DNA of 43,745 nucleotides from Acidimicrobiaceae bacterium. Lineage in GTDB: Bacteria > Actinomycetota > Acidimicrobiia > Acidimicrobiales > UBA8592. Below are positions 26,239 to 35,415 of this stretch, piece after piece. Location of the stretch: contig JAHECR010000028.1 of assembly GCA_024641655.1 (NCBI GenBank), positions 1 through 43,745 of the forward strand. The letters run 5' to 3'. The first letter of the stretch is position 1, and each line of letters opens with the position of its first letter. The translations under genes and the position numbers were made by a program. Under the pieces are notes generated by a model. The model searched no databases. It was not told where the DNA came from and worked only from the letters and a program-made list of their open reading frames with translations.

Positions 26239-27432
26239 ATGACGTTCCTACCCGAACCCGCTCGCCGAGACCGCCACGTGCCGGTGATCTCCGTCGACGA
26301 CCACATCGTCGAGCCGCCCGACCTGTTCACCGGGCGGATGCCTCCTGCATTCGCGGAGCGGGCCCCCCGGGTCGTCGAGAGGGCAGACGGCACCGAGACG
26401 TGGCTCTACGACGGAGTGGAACTCCCCAACATCGGCCTCAATGCGGTCGCCGGGAAGCCACCCAGGGAGTACAGCCGTGACCCGGTGAACTTCGCCGATA
26501 TGCGACGCGGAGCCTGGGACATCCACAGCCGCATCGCCGACATGGACCTCGACGGGGTGTACGCCTCGCTCAACTTCCCGTCGTTCCTCACCGGCTTCGG
26601 CGGTGCACGTCTGCAGAGCACTACCTCCGACCCCGCGCTCGGGCTTGCCGCAACGAGGGCTTGGAACGACTGGCATCTCCAGGACTGGGCCGGGGCCTAC
26701 CCCGAACGCATCATCGCGTGTCAAATCGCGTGGTTGCACGATCCCGTGCTCGCCGCCGCCGACATCGTCGCCAACCGGGAGCGTGGCTTTCGGGCGCTGA
26801 GCTTCCCCGAGCTTCCCGACCAGCTCGGCCTCCCCCCAGTCCGATCGACATACTGGGATCCGTTGTTGGCGGCCTGCGAGGACACGGGAACAGTGATCTG
26901 CCTGCACGCCGGCTCCGGGGGATCCCTGCCCACATCCTCAGAGGGGGCACCGCGCGAAGCGACCGCAGCGCTCTTCGGCCTGTCGGCTGTCATTCCCGCG
27001 GTCGACTGGCTGTTCGGCCTGGTCCCTGTGCGCTTCCCCGGTCTGAAGATCGTGCTCGCCGAGAGCGGTATCGGCTGGGTCGCGGGCCTCCTCGACCGCC
27101 TCGACCACGTCTCCCGCTACCACGAGTGCTACGGCGACTGGCGAGGCACCGACCTGTCACCGTCGGAGGTACTCCTGCGCAACTACTGGTTCTGCACACT
27201 CGACAACCCGTCGTCGTTCTGCCAGACCGACCGAATCGGCGTGGAGAACATCCTCTGGGAGGTTGACTACCCGCATGCTGACTCGTCGTGGCCCGACACC
27301 CAGGAGGCGATTCGCCGGCAGTTGGCCGGCCTGTCACAGTCCGACCTCGAGCGCATCGCCTGGAAGAACGCCGCCGAGCTGTTCGACTTCCCGGTGCCAC
27401 CGTCGGCAGTGGCCGATCCCGACTCGTTCTGA
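26239..27432 (+). CDS. Amidohydrolase family 2 metal-dependent hydrolase/decarboxylase
   Basis: A 397-residue relative of the protein at 5955-7226. Ligands visible: VDDHIVEPPD (D20, H22), CLHAGSGG (His), and EVDYPHADSSWPD (Asp). Shared phrases such as DIHSRIADMDLDGVYASLNFP and SGIGWVAGLLDRLDHVSRYH show that the two are paralogues of one subgroup. It starts 13 bases after the FAH-family stop and is most likely cotranscribed. The gene ends in a convergent gap of 207 bases before the ABC ATPase; that gap holds no gene, only a short hairpin TCGGG-cgc-CCCGA at 27528-27540. Confidence 0.9.
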   Translation: MTFLPEPARRDRHVPVISVDDHIVEPPDLFTGRMPPAFAERAPRVVERADGTETWLYDGVELPNIGLNAVAGKPPREYSRDPVNFADMRRGAWDIHSRIADMDLDGVYASLNFPSFLTGFGGARLQSTTSDPALGLAATRAWNDWHLQDWAGAYPERIIACQIAWLHDPVLAAADIVANRERGFRALSFPELPDQLGLPPVRSTYWDPLLAACEDTGTVICLHAGSGGSLPTSSEGAPREATAALFGLSAVIPAVDWLFGLVPVRFPGLKIVLAESGIGWVAGLLDRLDHVSRYHECYGDWRGTDLSPSEVLLRNYWFCTLDNPSSFCQTDRIGVENILWEVDYPHADSSWPDTQEAIRRQLAGLSQSDLERIAWKNAAELFDFPVPPSAVADPDSF

Positions 27433-27639
27433 GGCCTCCAACGCTGACGAGTCGCTCCGGACGCGCGAGAGCAGGGCACCTCATCGTCCGGGGGCATCTT
27501 GTCGGGTCGCGGCCGACGCCCAACACCTCGGGCGCCCCGACATCGACCGGAATCCATGGAGCTGCCGCCTCGCGACGTTTGGCGTCTGTCATGGCGCCGA
27601 GGAAGCCGTCACTCCCTGGCGGCGTCGCCCGGCGGCCGG

Positions 27640-28317
27640 TCAGGCAGATTCGAGGCGGCCGTGGACCATGCGGACCCGACGATCCGCGCCCGCAGCAACG
27701 GCCTGGTCATGGGTGACGATCACCACGGTGAGACCCGCGCTCTCGCGCAGACCGCGGACGAGGTCCAGGAACTGGGCGCTCGCGGCCGGATCGAGATTGC
27801 CTGTCGGCTCGTCGGCGAGGAGGATGTCGGGGTTGTTCGCGAGCGCCCGGGCGATGGCAACCCGCTGGCGCTCGCCTCCCGACAGGCGTGGTGGCGTGCG
27901 GTGTGCAAGCTGCCCCATACCGAGCTGCTCGAGCAACTCGAGCGACCGCGCTCGCCGCTCGCGGCCACGCCGGCCGGTGCCGAACATCGCCAACTGAACG
28001 TTCTCCGACGCGCTCAGGCGCGGCAGGAGATTGTGCATCTGGAACACGAGGCCGATCTCACTTCGTCGAAACCTGTTGGGCGCCAGCATCCTCGCGAGGT
28101 CGTGCTCGTTGACCCAGATCTCGCCGGCGGTGGGTCGGTCGAGCGCAGCCAACAGGTGCAACAGAGTCGACTTGCCGCTGCCCGAGCCCCCCGACACGGC
28201 GACGAACTCGCCGCGTCGCACCACCAAGTCCACGTGCTCAAGGACCTGGACATCACCGAAGCGCTTGGTGACGCCCCGGCACTCGATGATCGAATCGTCG
28301 CGCGAGAGCTCATTCAC
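27640..28317 (-). CDS. ABC transporter ATPase (LolD/MacB-type)
   Basis: A 225-residue nucleotide-binding subunit. Walker A is GGSGSGKSTLL, Q-loop FQMHNLLP, signature [16 protein letters not shown], Walker B ILLADEPTGNLD and H-loop IVTHD, all intact. It belongs to the type VII (mechanotransducing) ABC group that works with FtsX-like permeases. GTG 28317 is chosen because the family N-terminus (ECRGVTKRFGDVQVLEHV) lies just inside it and it overlaps the permease stop by eight bases. The upstream frame is shadow sequence over the permease gene. Confidence 0.93.
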   Translation of the reverse strand: MNELSRDDSIIECRGVTKRFGDVQVLEHVDLVVRRGEFVAVSGGSGSGKSTLLHLLAALDRPTAGEIWVNEHDLARMLAPNRFRRSEIGLVFQMHNLLPRLSASENVQLAMFGTGRRGRERRARSLELLEQLGMGQLAHRTPPRLSGGERQRVAIARALANNPDILLADEPTGNLDPAASAQFLDLVRGLRESAGLTVVIVTHDQAVAAGADRRVRMVHGRLESA

Positions 28318-29428
28318 GGCGCAGGGCCTCCAACGGCACGAGCAGTGCCGCTCGCAAGGCCGGATACACCGCACCGAAGGCGCCGATCCCCACCGCGGTG
28401 AGCAGCGCCCGGCCGAACACGGCGAAGGTGTAGTCCGGTTCGAGCAGTCCACGGAACGTGTCGAGACGGCGCAGCACCTCGACACCGAAGTAGGACAGGG
28501 CGACCCCAACGGCTGCACCGCCGATGCTGACGAGCATGGTTTCGCCCATGACCGCGGCCATGACGCGACGACGTGACCAACCGATCGCCCGCAACACGCC
28601 GAACTCACGGATGCGTTCGGTGAAGGTCAGCAGCATCGTGTTGGTCACGATGATCACCCCGAACGCGAGCGTGATCATCGTCGCGGCGGTGTCGGCCGCA
28701 CCGAGCAACTCGAGGTTGCGGTCGACCCGGCCGAACTCCTCGACCGTGCGGACGGTGACGAGTTGGGGGATCTCCTGCTCGAGGTCGGCACGGACCTCGT
28801 CGGCGTCGTAGCCGGCGTCGACCCGCACGAACGCCAGCGTGACGTCGCCGGGCTTGCGTTCCTGGGCCTGCAGCGTGACCAGGGGAAGCATCGACGCGGC
28901 ATCCCCGAACTCCTGATCGGTCGCGAACAACCCCACGACGCGGTAGGTGTTGTCACCGATCGTCATCTCGTCCCCGACGGATCGTCCGAGGTTGACCGCC
29001 GCCCGGTACCCCAACATGATCTCGTTGGGGGCCGTTGGCGAGAAGGGCACGCCCTCGACGACGCGCACACCGAATTCGGCCAGGCCGCGTGGGTCGATGC
29101 CGATCTGCAGGAAGAACGGGTTGTCGGCGTCGAGATCGACGGGCGCGATCAGCACCCCGATGACCGAAGCCACCCCATCGAGGGCGCTGATCCGTTCGAG
29201 CTCGCCCTCGTCGATCGCGCTCGACAGCACGTCGGAGACCCCCTCTTGGGACACCGAGAAGTCGGCGTGGCCCAACGAGAGGATCTGGACTGCCGACTCC
29301 CGGAGACTGTGGGTCACGACGCCGATGGTGATGCCGGCTGCCACACCGATAGCGACGGCGAGCGCCGTGAGCGCGCTCCGGAGGGGTTTGACGGCGATGT
29401 TTCGCAGGAGCAGCGCTGCGAACGTCAC
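28310..29428 (-). CDS. FtsX-like ABC transporter permease
   Basis: A 372-residue permease of FtsX/MacB topology: one N-terminal membrane helix (about 12-35, LRSALTALAVAIGVAAGITIGVV), a large extracytoplasmic domain of about 200 residues, then three C-terminal helices (MITLAFGVIIVTNTMLL; VMAAVMGETMLVSIGGAAVGVAL; LTAVGIGAFGAVYPAL). Between the second and third helices is the coupling motif REFGVLRAIGWSRRRV. GTG 29428 is used; ATG 29485 would overlap the lipoprotein gene. It is coupled to the ATPase that follows. The pair likely moves lipids or peptides out of, or signals across, the membrane. Confidence 0.92.
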   Translation of the reverse strand: MTFAALLLRNIAVKPLRSALTALAVAIGVAAGITIGVVTHSLRESAVQILSLGHADFSVSQEGVSDVLSSAIDEGELERISALDGVASVIGVLIAPVDLDADNPFFLQIGIDPRGLAEFGVRVVEGVPFSPTAPNEIMLGYRAAVNLGRSVGDEMTIGDNTYRVVGLFATDQEFGDAASMLPLVTLQAQERKPGDVTLAFVRVDAGYDADEVRADLEQEIPQLVTVRTVEEFGRVDRNLELLGAADTAATMITLAFGVIIVTNTMLLTFTERIREFGVLRAIGWSRRRVMAAVMGETMLVSIGGAAVGVALSYFGVEVLRRLDTFRGLLEPDYTFAVFGRALLTAVGIGAFGAVYPALRAALLVPLEALRRE

Positions 29429-29450
29429 GTCGGCACCGACGACGGAACGA

Positions 29451-30029
29451 TCACGGGCACGTCTCTCCGCCGATCTCCACGACATGACACCACGCTGCCG
29501 ACGCGACCAGCCACGTACCATCGACCTGGAGCGCCGCACCCTCGATCTTGACCGCCATCGGCATTCCGGCGACGAGGAGGTTGTACACGACGTGCGCGCA
29601 GGGCGCGCTCACTCCCAACGCTCCACAGGCGCCCGAGTCCCACGCGATCGCGACCTCGAGGACGTCTGCCGACAGGAGACGCGCCTGCGGGTTCGCCGCC
29701 GCGTCCTCCAGCATCGTGCGATAGGTCTCTCCATCCTCGAGGAGCGCGACCTTCTGGTCCACCGTGGTACCCGACCCGTCGAAGAATCCGAGGTAGGACT
29801 GCGTGACCTGATCGATCGCTACGGCATCGTCGGGGGCAGAGGTCGGCGTTGGCATCGCTGACGAGGTCGGCGCGGTCGTGGCGACGGCCGTCGCGGTGGG
29901 CGCAACGGTCGCGGTGGGCGAGGCTGCGCCATCGCCGCTCGAGCACCCGGACACCAGCAGGAGCATCCCCACGAGGACTGCTGCCCCCTGGCGTTGGCGC
30001 GACCGTATTCGTCTCGACACCTGCACCAT
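29451..30029 (-). CDS. Predicted lipoprotein
   Basis: A 192-residue protein from ATG 30029. A positively charged start (SRRIRSRQRQG) precedes a hydrophobic segment and lipobox LLLVSGC, so Cys 32 or so should be acylated. A Thr/Ala/Pro linker of about 35 residues follows, then a globular domain with IDQVTQSYLGFFDGSGTTVDQK and four later cysteines. It lies 22 bases before the permease gene and is probably the exported partner of that ABC system. I do not recognise the globular domain; the pattern of a Leu/Phe helix plus the closing Trp strand (DGTWLVASAAWC) suggests an NTF2-like fold. Confidence 0.82.
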   Translation of the reverse strand: MVQVSRRIRSRQRQGAAVLVGMLLLVSGCSSGDGAASPTATVAPTATAVATTAPTSSAMPTPTSAPDDAVAIDQVTQSYLGFFDGSGTTVDQKVALLEDGETYRTMLEDAAANPQARLLSADVLEVAIAWDSGACGALGVSAPCAHVVYNLLVAGMPMAVKIEGAALQVDGTWLVASAAWCHVVEIGGETCP

Positions 30030-30094
30030 TGGACCGCGGAGGACAAGGACAGGCCAGAGGCCAAGTGCTCTGGTGGTCGCTTCGACTCCGATCC

Positions 30095-30465
30095 TCAGGC
30101 GGTCGTCATCGCAGCGCCGGCCCCACCCCGGACGCGGCCCTCCTCCATGCACAACACCCTGTCGGCAACGGACTCCAGCCGCGCCTCGTGGGAGACGATC
30201 ACGACCCCTGAGCCCTCCCGACGGGCCAGACTGCTGAGGAGTTGCATGACTTCACGGCCATGAACGGAGTCAGAAACGCCGTGGGCTCATCCGCGAGGAG
30301 CAGCGCCGGGCGGTTGGCCAACGCTCGGGCTACGGACACGCGCTGACGCTCCCCACCCGACAGATCGCGGCTGGGGAAGTGGAGGCGGTGCTCGAGACCG
30401 GCTTCGACGAGCAACTCCCGAGCCCGTTCGTTCGCGGCCTTGCCCCTCATCCCGGCAGCGCACCG
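30095..30465 (-). pseudogene. C-terminal half of an ABC transporter ATPase, 5' truncated and frameshifted
   Basis: The first frame encodes [18 protein letters not shown], then the signature [19 protein letters not shown] and Walker [13 protein letters not shown], and then turns to nonsense. Shifting frame by one base near 30272 restores [17 protein letters not shown], the H-loop [10 protein letters not shown] and an end at 30095, so one base is missing after the Walker B segment. The Walker A half is absent: just upstream is the stop of the DUF6629-like gene (30511), and no P-loop coding is visible up to 31442. The remnant sits directly before the lipoprotein-permease-ATPase genes and may be the decayed former ATPase of that set. 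Confidence 0.8.
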
Positions 30466-30510
30466 CGCGGCCCTAGCCCCAATGGGCCGATCCTCGATCT
30501 CGGGACGCGG

Positions 30511-31185
30511 TCAGCACAACCCGGGCCGCTCCCTGACGAAACGGACATCCGACGGCTCGCGCGTCGCGTGGCGCAGATGGACAGCAATGGCAACGCTGGT
30601 CACTGCAGCCCAGGCACACCAGAGCGACACGAAACCGTTGCGGTCGAACCAGGCGAGGAGACCCACGGCGAGAAGGTTGATGGCGCCAAAGGCCCTGACC
30701 TGCTTCCGGCCCGACAGGAGCAGCGACCCACAGGTCACCAGGACGTAGACCAGCGCAAGGGCTGGGCCCTGCCAGAGGTCGACGTGGTACGCGATGTGGT
30801 GTCCCTCGATTACCGCATCCATCGAGCCCCGGACCAGCATCGTCGTCAGGAGCAGGGCGACGCCTGTTCCGAGTCCGGTGAACATCCAGATCCGGCGCCG
30901 GCTCGCCACGGGTTCGAGCGCCCCGACGGCGAGAGGCACGAGCACCGGGAGCACGGCAAACGCGACGACGAGGTAGACCCAGGCTGCGGGGCGCCACACC
31001 GCTCGCGTCACGGTGCCCTCGAGCCCCCACCACACGAACGTCTCGACCAGCGCGTGCGCAGCGAACACGACGGGGAGCGCCGCCAGGAGGAATTCTGCGG
31101 GCCGGCGTACATGACGCATGCTGTCGAACGCCACGATGCCGACGATGCCCGCAGCAACCAGATCGGCTTCGGCTGAGAAGCACAC
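30511..31185 (-). CDS. DUF6629-like integral membrane protein
   Basis: About 224 residues from GTG 31185, giving the opening MCFSAEADLVAAGIVG that I recall as typical of the DUF6629 family. Roughly seven hydrophobic segments follow (for example AEFLLAALPVVFAAHALVET, WVYLVVAFAVLPVLVPLAV, LGTGVALLLTTMLV, ALVYVLVTCGSLLLSG). The longer frame to 31314 has Pro/Arg-rich sequence and is not needed. Function is unknown. Its 3' end abuts the truncated ABC ATPase, so it may have arrived by the rearrangement that removed the ATPase 5' half. The family assignment is from memory of the N-terminal motif. Confidence 0.75.
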   Translation of the reverse strand: MCFSAEADLVAAGIVGIVAFDSMRHVRRPAEFLLAALPVVFAAHALVETFVWWGLEGTVTRAVWRPAAWVYLVVAFAVLPVLVPLAVGALEPVASRRRIWMFTGLGTGVALLLTTMLVRGSMDAVIEGHHIAYHVDLWQGPALALVYVLVTCGSLLLSGRKQVRAFGAINLLAVGLLAWFDRNGFVSLWCAWAAVTSVAIAVHLRHATREPSDVRFVRERPGLC

Positions 31186-31442
31186 AGTGACCGCCTGACG
31201 TCTCGGCGGCCACACAGCCGTTGCCACCACAGTGCCAGCTCCAGGTCCACCCCGCCACCCACGGTCGACATCGCCAGGTCGAGGGGGGGCGGGCTCCGGG
31301 CGGACCGCTGTCATGGGTCGAGACCAGATGCGGGTGACAACTCGCGCCCAGCGGCTGTCCTACGCTGTCAAGACCACAGGGTCGCTCGCATCGAGCACGC
31401 CGCGCCGCCAACGACCCGCAGCGAGAGGCCAAGGGGGCATGA

Positions 31443-31982
31443 ATGCAGTCTGGACGCACTGGTGTGCGAATTCATAGAGCAGACGCGTCGACCTCGCTCG
31501 TCGACTCACGCATGAACGCAGGAACAGACTTCGGCGACCAGCCGGCAGTCGCCGGAGCCGTTGCTGCGTTGTCGGCCGCCCGCGGCTACGACACTCGGGT
31601 TCTCGTCGAACAGTCCGCCGATGAGGGCGGCATGTCGTTGACCTACGCCTACTTCAAGCCCGGGTACCCGCTGTTCCGACACCGCCACGAGACGAACTGC
31701 TTGTATCTCGTGGCCTCCGGCAGCCTGCTGATGGGGAGCCAGACGCTGTGGCCCGGCGACGCCTTCTTCGTACCGGCGAACGCGCCGTATGGGTACACGG
31801 CCGGATCCGATGGCGTCGAGGTGATCGAGTTCCGCGCTGACCCAACGCCATTCCATACCGCGTTCACTCGGGCGCCCGCCGAGCACGTCGCCGAGGCCGA
31901 GGCGGCCGCCAGCGAACGAGCCACCGAGTGGGCGGGACTGCCTCTCGGACCGATGCTCGCGGCCAACCCTCGCCTGGCGTAG
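31443..31982 (+). CDS. Cupin-domain protein
   Basis: A 179-residue protein from ATG 31443, where GGGGG lies 5 bases upstream; ATG 31512 has no ribosome site. The single cupin barrel runs from about residue 65 to 135: motif 1 is RHRHETNCLYLVASGSLLMG (two His, no clear Glu) and motif 2 is LWPGDAFFVPANAPYGYTAG, in which the usual His is Tyr. The metal site is thus incomplete and the role may be binding or sensing. TACGCT at 31361-31366 is a -10 candidate, with a leader of about 70 bases. The 257-base gap to the divergent DUF6629-like gene holds no other gene. Confidence 0.82.
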   Translation: MQSGRTGVRIHRADASTSLVDSRMNAGTDFGDQPAVAGAVAALSAARGYDTRVLVEQSADEGGMSLTYAYFKPGYPLFRHRHETNCLYLVASGSLLMGSQTLWPGDAFFVPANAPYGYTAGSDGVEVIEFRADPTPFHTAFTRAPAEHVAEAEAAASERATEWAGLPLGPMLAANPRLA

Positions 31983-32051
31983 AGCCTCGGGGCTCACCTG
32001 GTTCGGACCGATCTCGCGTCATTCGACCGGCGCAGGAGGGAGACAGCAGCA

Positions 32052-33092
32052 GTGAAGGCAGTGGTGCTCGACCGAGGAACCCTCAGCATCGAAACGATCG
32101 AAGACCCGGTTCCGGGTCCCGGCGAGGTCCTCGTCGCCCCGCACTACTGTGGGATCTGCGGGAGCGACATCCACTTGCGCGAGATCCATGCCCAGGTCGC
32201 GCAGGCGACGCCCGAGTCACCCCGGGATCCGATCATTCCCGGGCACGAATTCGCGGGCGAGGTCATCGCCATCGCGCCGCGAACCGACACCAGCCTTCGG
32301 GTCGGCGACCTCGTCGCCGTGCTCCCGTTCGTCGCAATGCCAAGCGGACACGCGACCATCGGCGCCCACGCTTCGCTGCCTGGTGGCCTCGCCGAGATGA
32401 CCGCTGTAGGGGCATCACGGGCCCGGCGTCTGCCAGACGGCCTGCCATCCGATCTCGGAGCGCTCATCGAACCGGTCGCCGTCTCGATGCACGCACTCGC
32501 TCTCGCGCACCCGGTCGGCCCACTCGTCATCGTCGGCACGGGACCCGTCGGCCTCGGCATCATTGCCATCGCGGCGATCACCGGTCGCCACCCGATCGTC
32601 GCCATCGACCCGTCCCCGACTCGCCGGGCCATGGCCCAGAAGCTCGGAGCGGACATCGTCACCCCTCCAGGTCCCGGCCTCGAGGAGCTTCTGCGAGACG
32701 TTGGCTTCGTCCCGAGCGCGATCTCGGCGCTGCTCCATGGCGAGAAGACGATCGCGTCGATCATCGAGTGCGTCGGACGGCCGCAGATCGTCGCACAGGT
32801 CTTGGCGCAGGCGCCGACCCACTCCAGAGTCGTGCTCGCCGGCGCGTGCATGCAAGAGGTCGGCGTGAACCCACTGGGGCCGACGCTGCGCGAGCTGGAA
32901 GTCGCATTCTGCCTGGCTTACACGCCCGCCGAGTTCGACGCCGCAGGTGTGCTGCTCCGCGATCACAACGCGTCCTTTGCTCCACTGATCACCAGCCGAC
33001 GCCGGCTCGACCAGACCGAACTGGCCTTCGACGACCTCTCCCGTGAGCCCCGAGAGCTCAAGGTTCTGATGCGACCACAAGGCGGCTCCTGA
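32052..33092 (+). CDS. Medium-chain dehydrogenase, zinc-type, lacking the structural zinc lobe
   Basis: A 346-residue MDR alcohol/polyol dehydrogenase relative. Catalytic zinc ligands are C36 (GICGSDIH), H65 and E66 (GHEFAGE), and the Rossmann motif is IVGTGPVGLGIIAIAA. Where most zinc MDR proteins carry four Cys for structural zinc, this one has FVAMPSGHATIGAH with none. GTG 32052 follows GGAGGGA. It lies 69 bases after the cupin gene in the same direction, so the two may be cotranscribed. NAD(P)-dependent oxidation of a secondary alcohol is likely; the substrate is not visible. Confidence 0.9.
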   Translation: MKAVVLDRGTLSIETIEDPVPGPGEVLVAPHYCGICGSDIHLREIHAQVAQATPESPRDPIIPGHEFAGEVIAIAPRTDTSLRVGDLVAVLPFVAMPSGHATIGAHASLPGGLAEMTAVGASRARRLPDGLPSDLGALIEPVAVSMHALALAHPVGPLVIVGTGPVGLGIIAIAAITGRHPIVAIDPSPTRRAMAQKLGADIVTPPGPGLEELLRDVGFVPSAISALLHGEKTIASIIECVGRPQIVAQVLAQAPTHSRVVLAGACMQEVGVNPLGPTLRELEVAFCLAYTPAEFDAAGVLLRDHNASFAPLITSRRRLDQTELAFDDLSREPRELKVLMRPQGGS

Positions 33093-33183
33093 TGCAGGCT
33101 CGGGAGCAGACTAGATTCGGTGGGCAGCGAGCGATGGCTGCGCTGCCCCCGATTGACTACCCGACGAGGAAGTAGGCACCGAC

Positions 33184-34050
33184 GTGCTCGAAGACATCCG
33201 CAACACCTCGCCCGACGAGTACTGGGAAACGCTGCGGCAGCGATGGGGAGGGCTCCTGTCGTACCGGTACATCGGGCGTCAGTTCTCCTCGATGAACTCC
33301 AGCGCCACCGACGACACGGTGACGCTGCGCCACGACATGCGCAACGCCAGCGGGGGCATCATGGCGTCGGTGCTGTCGATCTGCTCCCCCGGCGGAGGCG
33401 GACCTTCGGATCTCGAGGTGGTGCCGAACCCGGTCATCAACTCGCTTCAGATCCTCGACGATGCCAGGGACGTCTCACGCATCGCCGTCGTCGATGCGCA
33501 CGCACTCAAGGTTGGTTCCCGCATGTACTTCGGCCGGGCGAAGATCGTCGACGCCGACAACCCCGACCGCACCATCGCCCTCATCGACGGTCAGGGCGCG
33601 TCGATCGGCGATGTTCCACCAGGACTCCAGCGCTTCGAGGACGACCCCGTGGAGCACATCGAGGACTCTGCGGACCTCCCCCCGCTCTGGCAGGTGTTCG
33701 GCGGCAACCGTCGCGACGATGGGCATTGGGCGCTGTCGGAGCTCCGCGTCGAGCTCGCGTCACCGGACGCGGCGCTGCACGTCGGCCCCCAGTTCGTGAT
33801 CCACGACACCGCCGGCATGGACCTCGCTGCTGAGCTCGCCGGCACCGACCAGCTCCAAGCCGAGTCGTTCCACACCATGTTCCTCGCACGCGGGAAGAAG
33901 GGGCCGTTCCGAGTCGATGGCACCGCCTCGCGTAGCGGGATTGGATCGAACCGCATCGGCGTACAGCTGACCTTGCACGACGAAGGCAACGACGACCGCG
34001 CCATCAGCGCCGCCTCGATGGTCTTGCGCATCCAAGGCAACCGGGACTGA
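33184..34050 (+). CDS. Hotdog-like (thioesterase-type) protein
   Basis: A 288-residue protein with what look like two hotdog halves. The first has the strand pair MYFGRAKIVDADNPDRTIAL followed by GASIGDVPPGLQRF; the second has SFHTMFLARGKKGPFRVDG and RIGVQLTLHDEGNDDRAI. This pattern recalls tandem thioesterase-superfamily proteins of actinobacterial acyl-CoA pathways, but I cannot place the catalytic residues. GTG 33184 follows GAGGAAG at 11 bases; TAGATT at 33112-33117 is a -10 candidate giving a leader of about 60 bases. It converges with the P450 gene 57 bases away. Confidence 0.7.
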   Translation: MLEDIRNTSPDEYWETLRQRWGGLLSYRYIGRQFSSMNSSATDDTVTLRHDMRNASGGIMASVLSICSPGGGGPSDLEVVPNPVINSLQILDDARDVSRIAVVDAHALKVGSRMYFGRAKIVDADNPDRTIALIDGQGASIGDVPPGLQRFEDDPVEHIEDSADLPPLWQVFGGNRRDDGHWALSELRVELASPDAALHVGPQFVIHDTAGMDLAAELAGTDQLQAESFHTMFLARGKKGPFRVDGTASRSGIGSNRIGVQLTLHDEGNDDRAISAASMVLRIQGNRD

Positions 34051-34107
34051 GCGCCGACGCACCCGTCTGCGGCCCTCCAACGCGCGTGAACCGAACTTGC
34101 TGACGGC

Positions 34108-35280
34108 CTACTCGCCGGGGTTCAAGATGAGCGGGAGGTTGGACAATCCCCGGACGTTCGACGAGTAGGCCCGTCGGATCGGGCCCCCCAGCTCGTAGTC
34201 GGGGAATCGTGCCAGCAGCTCCTCGAATGCCACGCGAGTCTCGAGCCGCGCCAACGCGGCACCGACGCAGAGATGGATTCCGAAGCCGAAGCCGACATGG
34301 CGGTCGAAGCGGCGGTGGATGTCGAAGAGCTCCGGCTCCTCGAATACCCGGTCGTCGTGGTTGGCGGCACCGGTTACGAGAATGACGCGTGAATCGGCGG
34401 GGATGGTGACGTCGTGGAGCGTGACGTCCCGCTCGACCCATCTCCCCTGGTACTGCGATGGCGGGTCCCAGCGGAGCATCTCCTCGACCGCTGCGGGAAC
34501 CAAGCTCCGATCGGCGATCAGCTCGCGCCGCTGGTCGCGGTACCAGGTGAGCGCCACCACTCCGTTCGCGATCAGCTTTGCGGTGGTCTCGTGGCCGGCG
34601 GCCATCAGCTCCATCAGGTGGGGCACGACCTGTTCGGGCGTGAAACGCCGTTCGACGCCATCGAGATCGGTGACGCTCGCCGTCAACAACAACGTCGCGA
34701 TGTCGTCGCCGGGATGCCGCCGCTTCTCTTCGACGATCTGGGCCAGGATCTCGTGGGACTCGATCGAGGCCGCCTGGGCATCCGCCAGGGGGTCGTCGAC
34801 GTTGCTGCGATCGAGGGAGCGGTCCGACAGACGGCGCAGCGGTTCACGCGCCTCCATCGGGATGCCCAGCATCTCGGCGATCACCATCATCGGAAGGTAG
34901 CCCCCGTACTCCAGAACGACGTCGAGCTCGCCTCGTTCACGAGCGGCGTCGAGCACGTCGGAGGCAATGGCCCGGACCTTGGGTTCGAGCTGTGCGATCG
35001 CCCGCGGCGTGAACAGCCGCGAGATCAGCTTCCGGTGCCAGGCGTGGGCAGGGTCGTCGGTGGCGACCAGGACGTCGGCGACATCCATCCGCTCGATCAT
35101 GGGGCCATAGCCCGACAGGTACGTCGCCGCGTCGAGGTGGGCCTGCAAGACATCATCGAAACGCGACAGCGCCCAGAACCCGATCTCGGGGTTGTGATAG
35201 ACCGGCGCCTCGTCGCGCATCCACTGGTACACCGGATACGGATTGGCTTGGGTCTGATGATCGAACGGGTTGTACTCCAC
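34108..35280 (-). CDS. Cytochrome P450 monooxygenase
   Basis: A 390-residue soluble P450. I-helix AAGHETTAK (E231/T232), ExxR at E267-R270, heme loop FGFGIHLCVGAALAR with ligand C338. The MAAGHETT and FG.G.H.C.GA.LAR forms are common in actinobacterial natural-product and terpene P450s. No ferredoxin or reductase gene is adjacent. A minus-strand TAGTGT (complement of 35366-35371) gives a leader of about 79 bases, so it may be transcribed on its own rather than from the chaperonin gene upstream. Confidence 0.94.
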   Translation of the reverse strand: MEYNPFDHQTQANPYPVYQWMRDEAPVYHNPEIGFWALSRFDDVLQAHLDAATYLSGYGPMIERMDVADVLVATDDPAHAWHRKLISRLFTPRAIAQLEPKVRAIASDVLDAARERGELDVVLEYGGYLPMMVIAEMLGIPMEAREPLRRLSDRSLDRSNVDDPLADAQAASIESHEILAQIVEEKRRHPGDDIATLLLTASVTDLDGVERRFTPEQVVPHLMELMAAGHETTAKLIANGVVALTWYRDQRRELIADRSLVPAAVEEMLRWDPPSQYQGRWVERDVTLHDVTIPADSRVILVTGAANHDDRVFEEPELFDIHRRFDRHVGFGFGIHLCVGAALARLETRVAFEELLARFPDYELGGPIRRAYSSNVRGLSNLPLILNPGE

Positions 35281-35415
35281 GCGTCGTCCCCCTTGTCCAC
35301 GCGATCTGGGTCCGCGCTGGGCGCATCCGGCTTCCCGTCCAGCTGCCGGCCCTGAAGTGCACGCGACACTAGCCGCGCGCGGTGGACGCAGCCGAGCCCT
35401 CTCCCAACACCTGGC

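Noticed and set aside
27433..27639. Small plus-strand frames in the convergent gap after the second amidohydrolase
   Set aside because: They run antisense into the ABC ATPase, lack ribosome sites and show Arg/Pro-rich shadow composition.
31439..31477. A 12-codon Trp-rich frame (MNAVWTHWCANS) just before the cupin gene, considered as a leader peptide
   Set aside because: The ribosome site touches this ATG but is properly spaced for the ATG four bases later, which opens the cupin frame. No terminator hairpin or biosynthesis gene supports attenuation.
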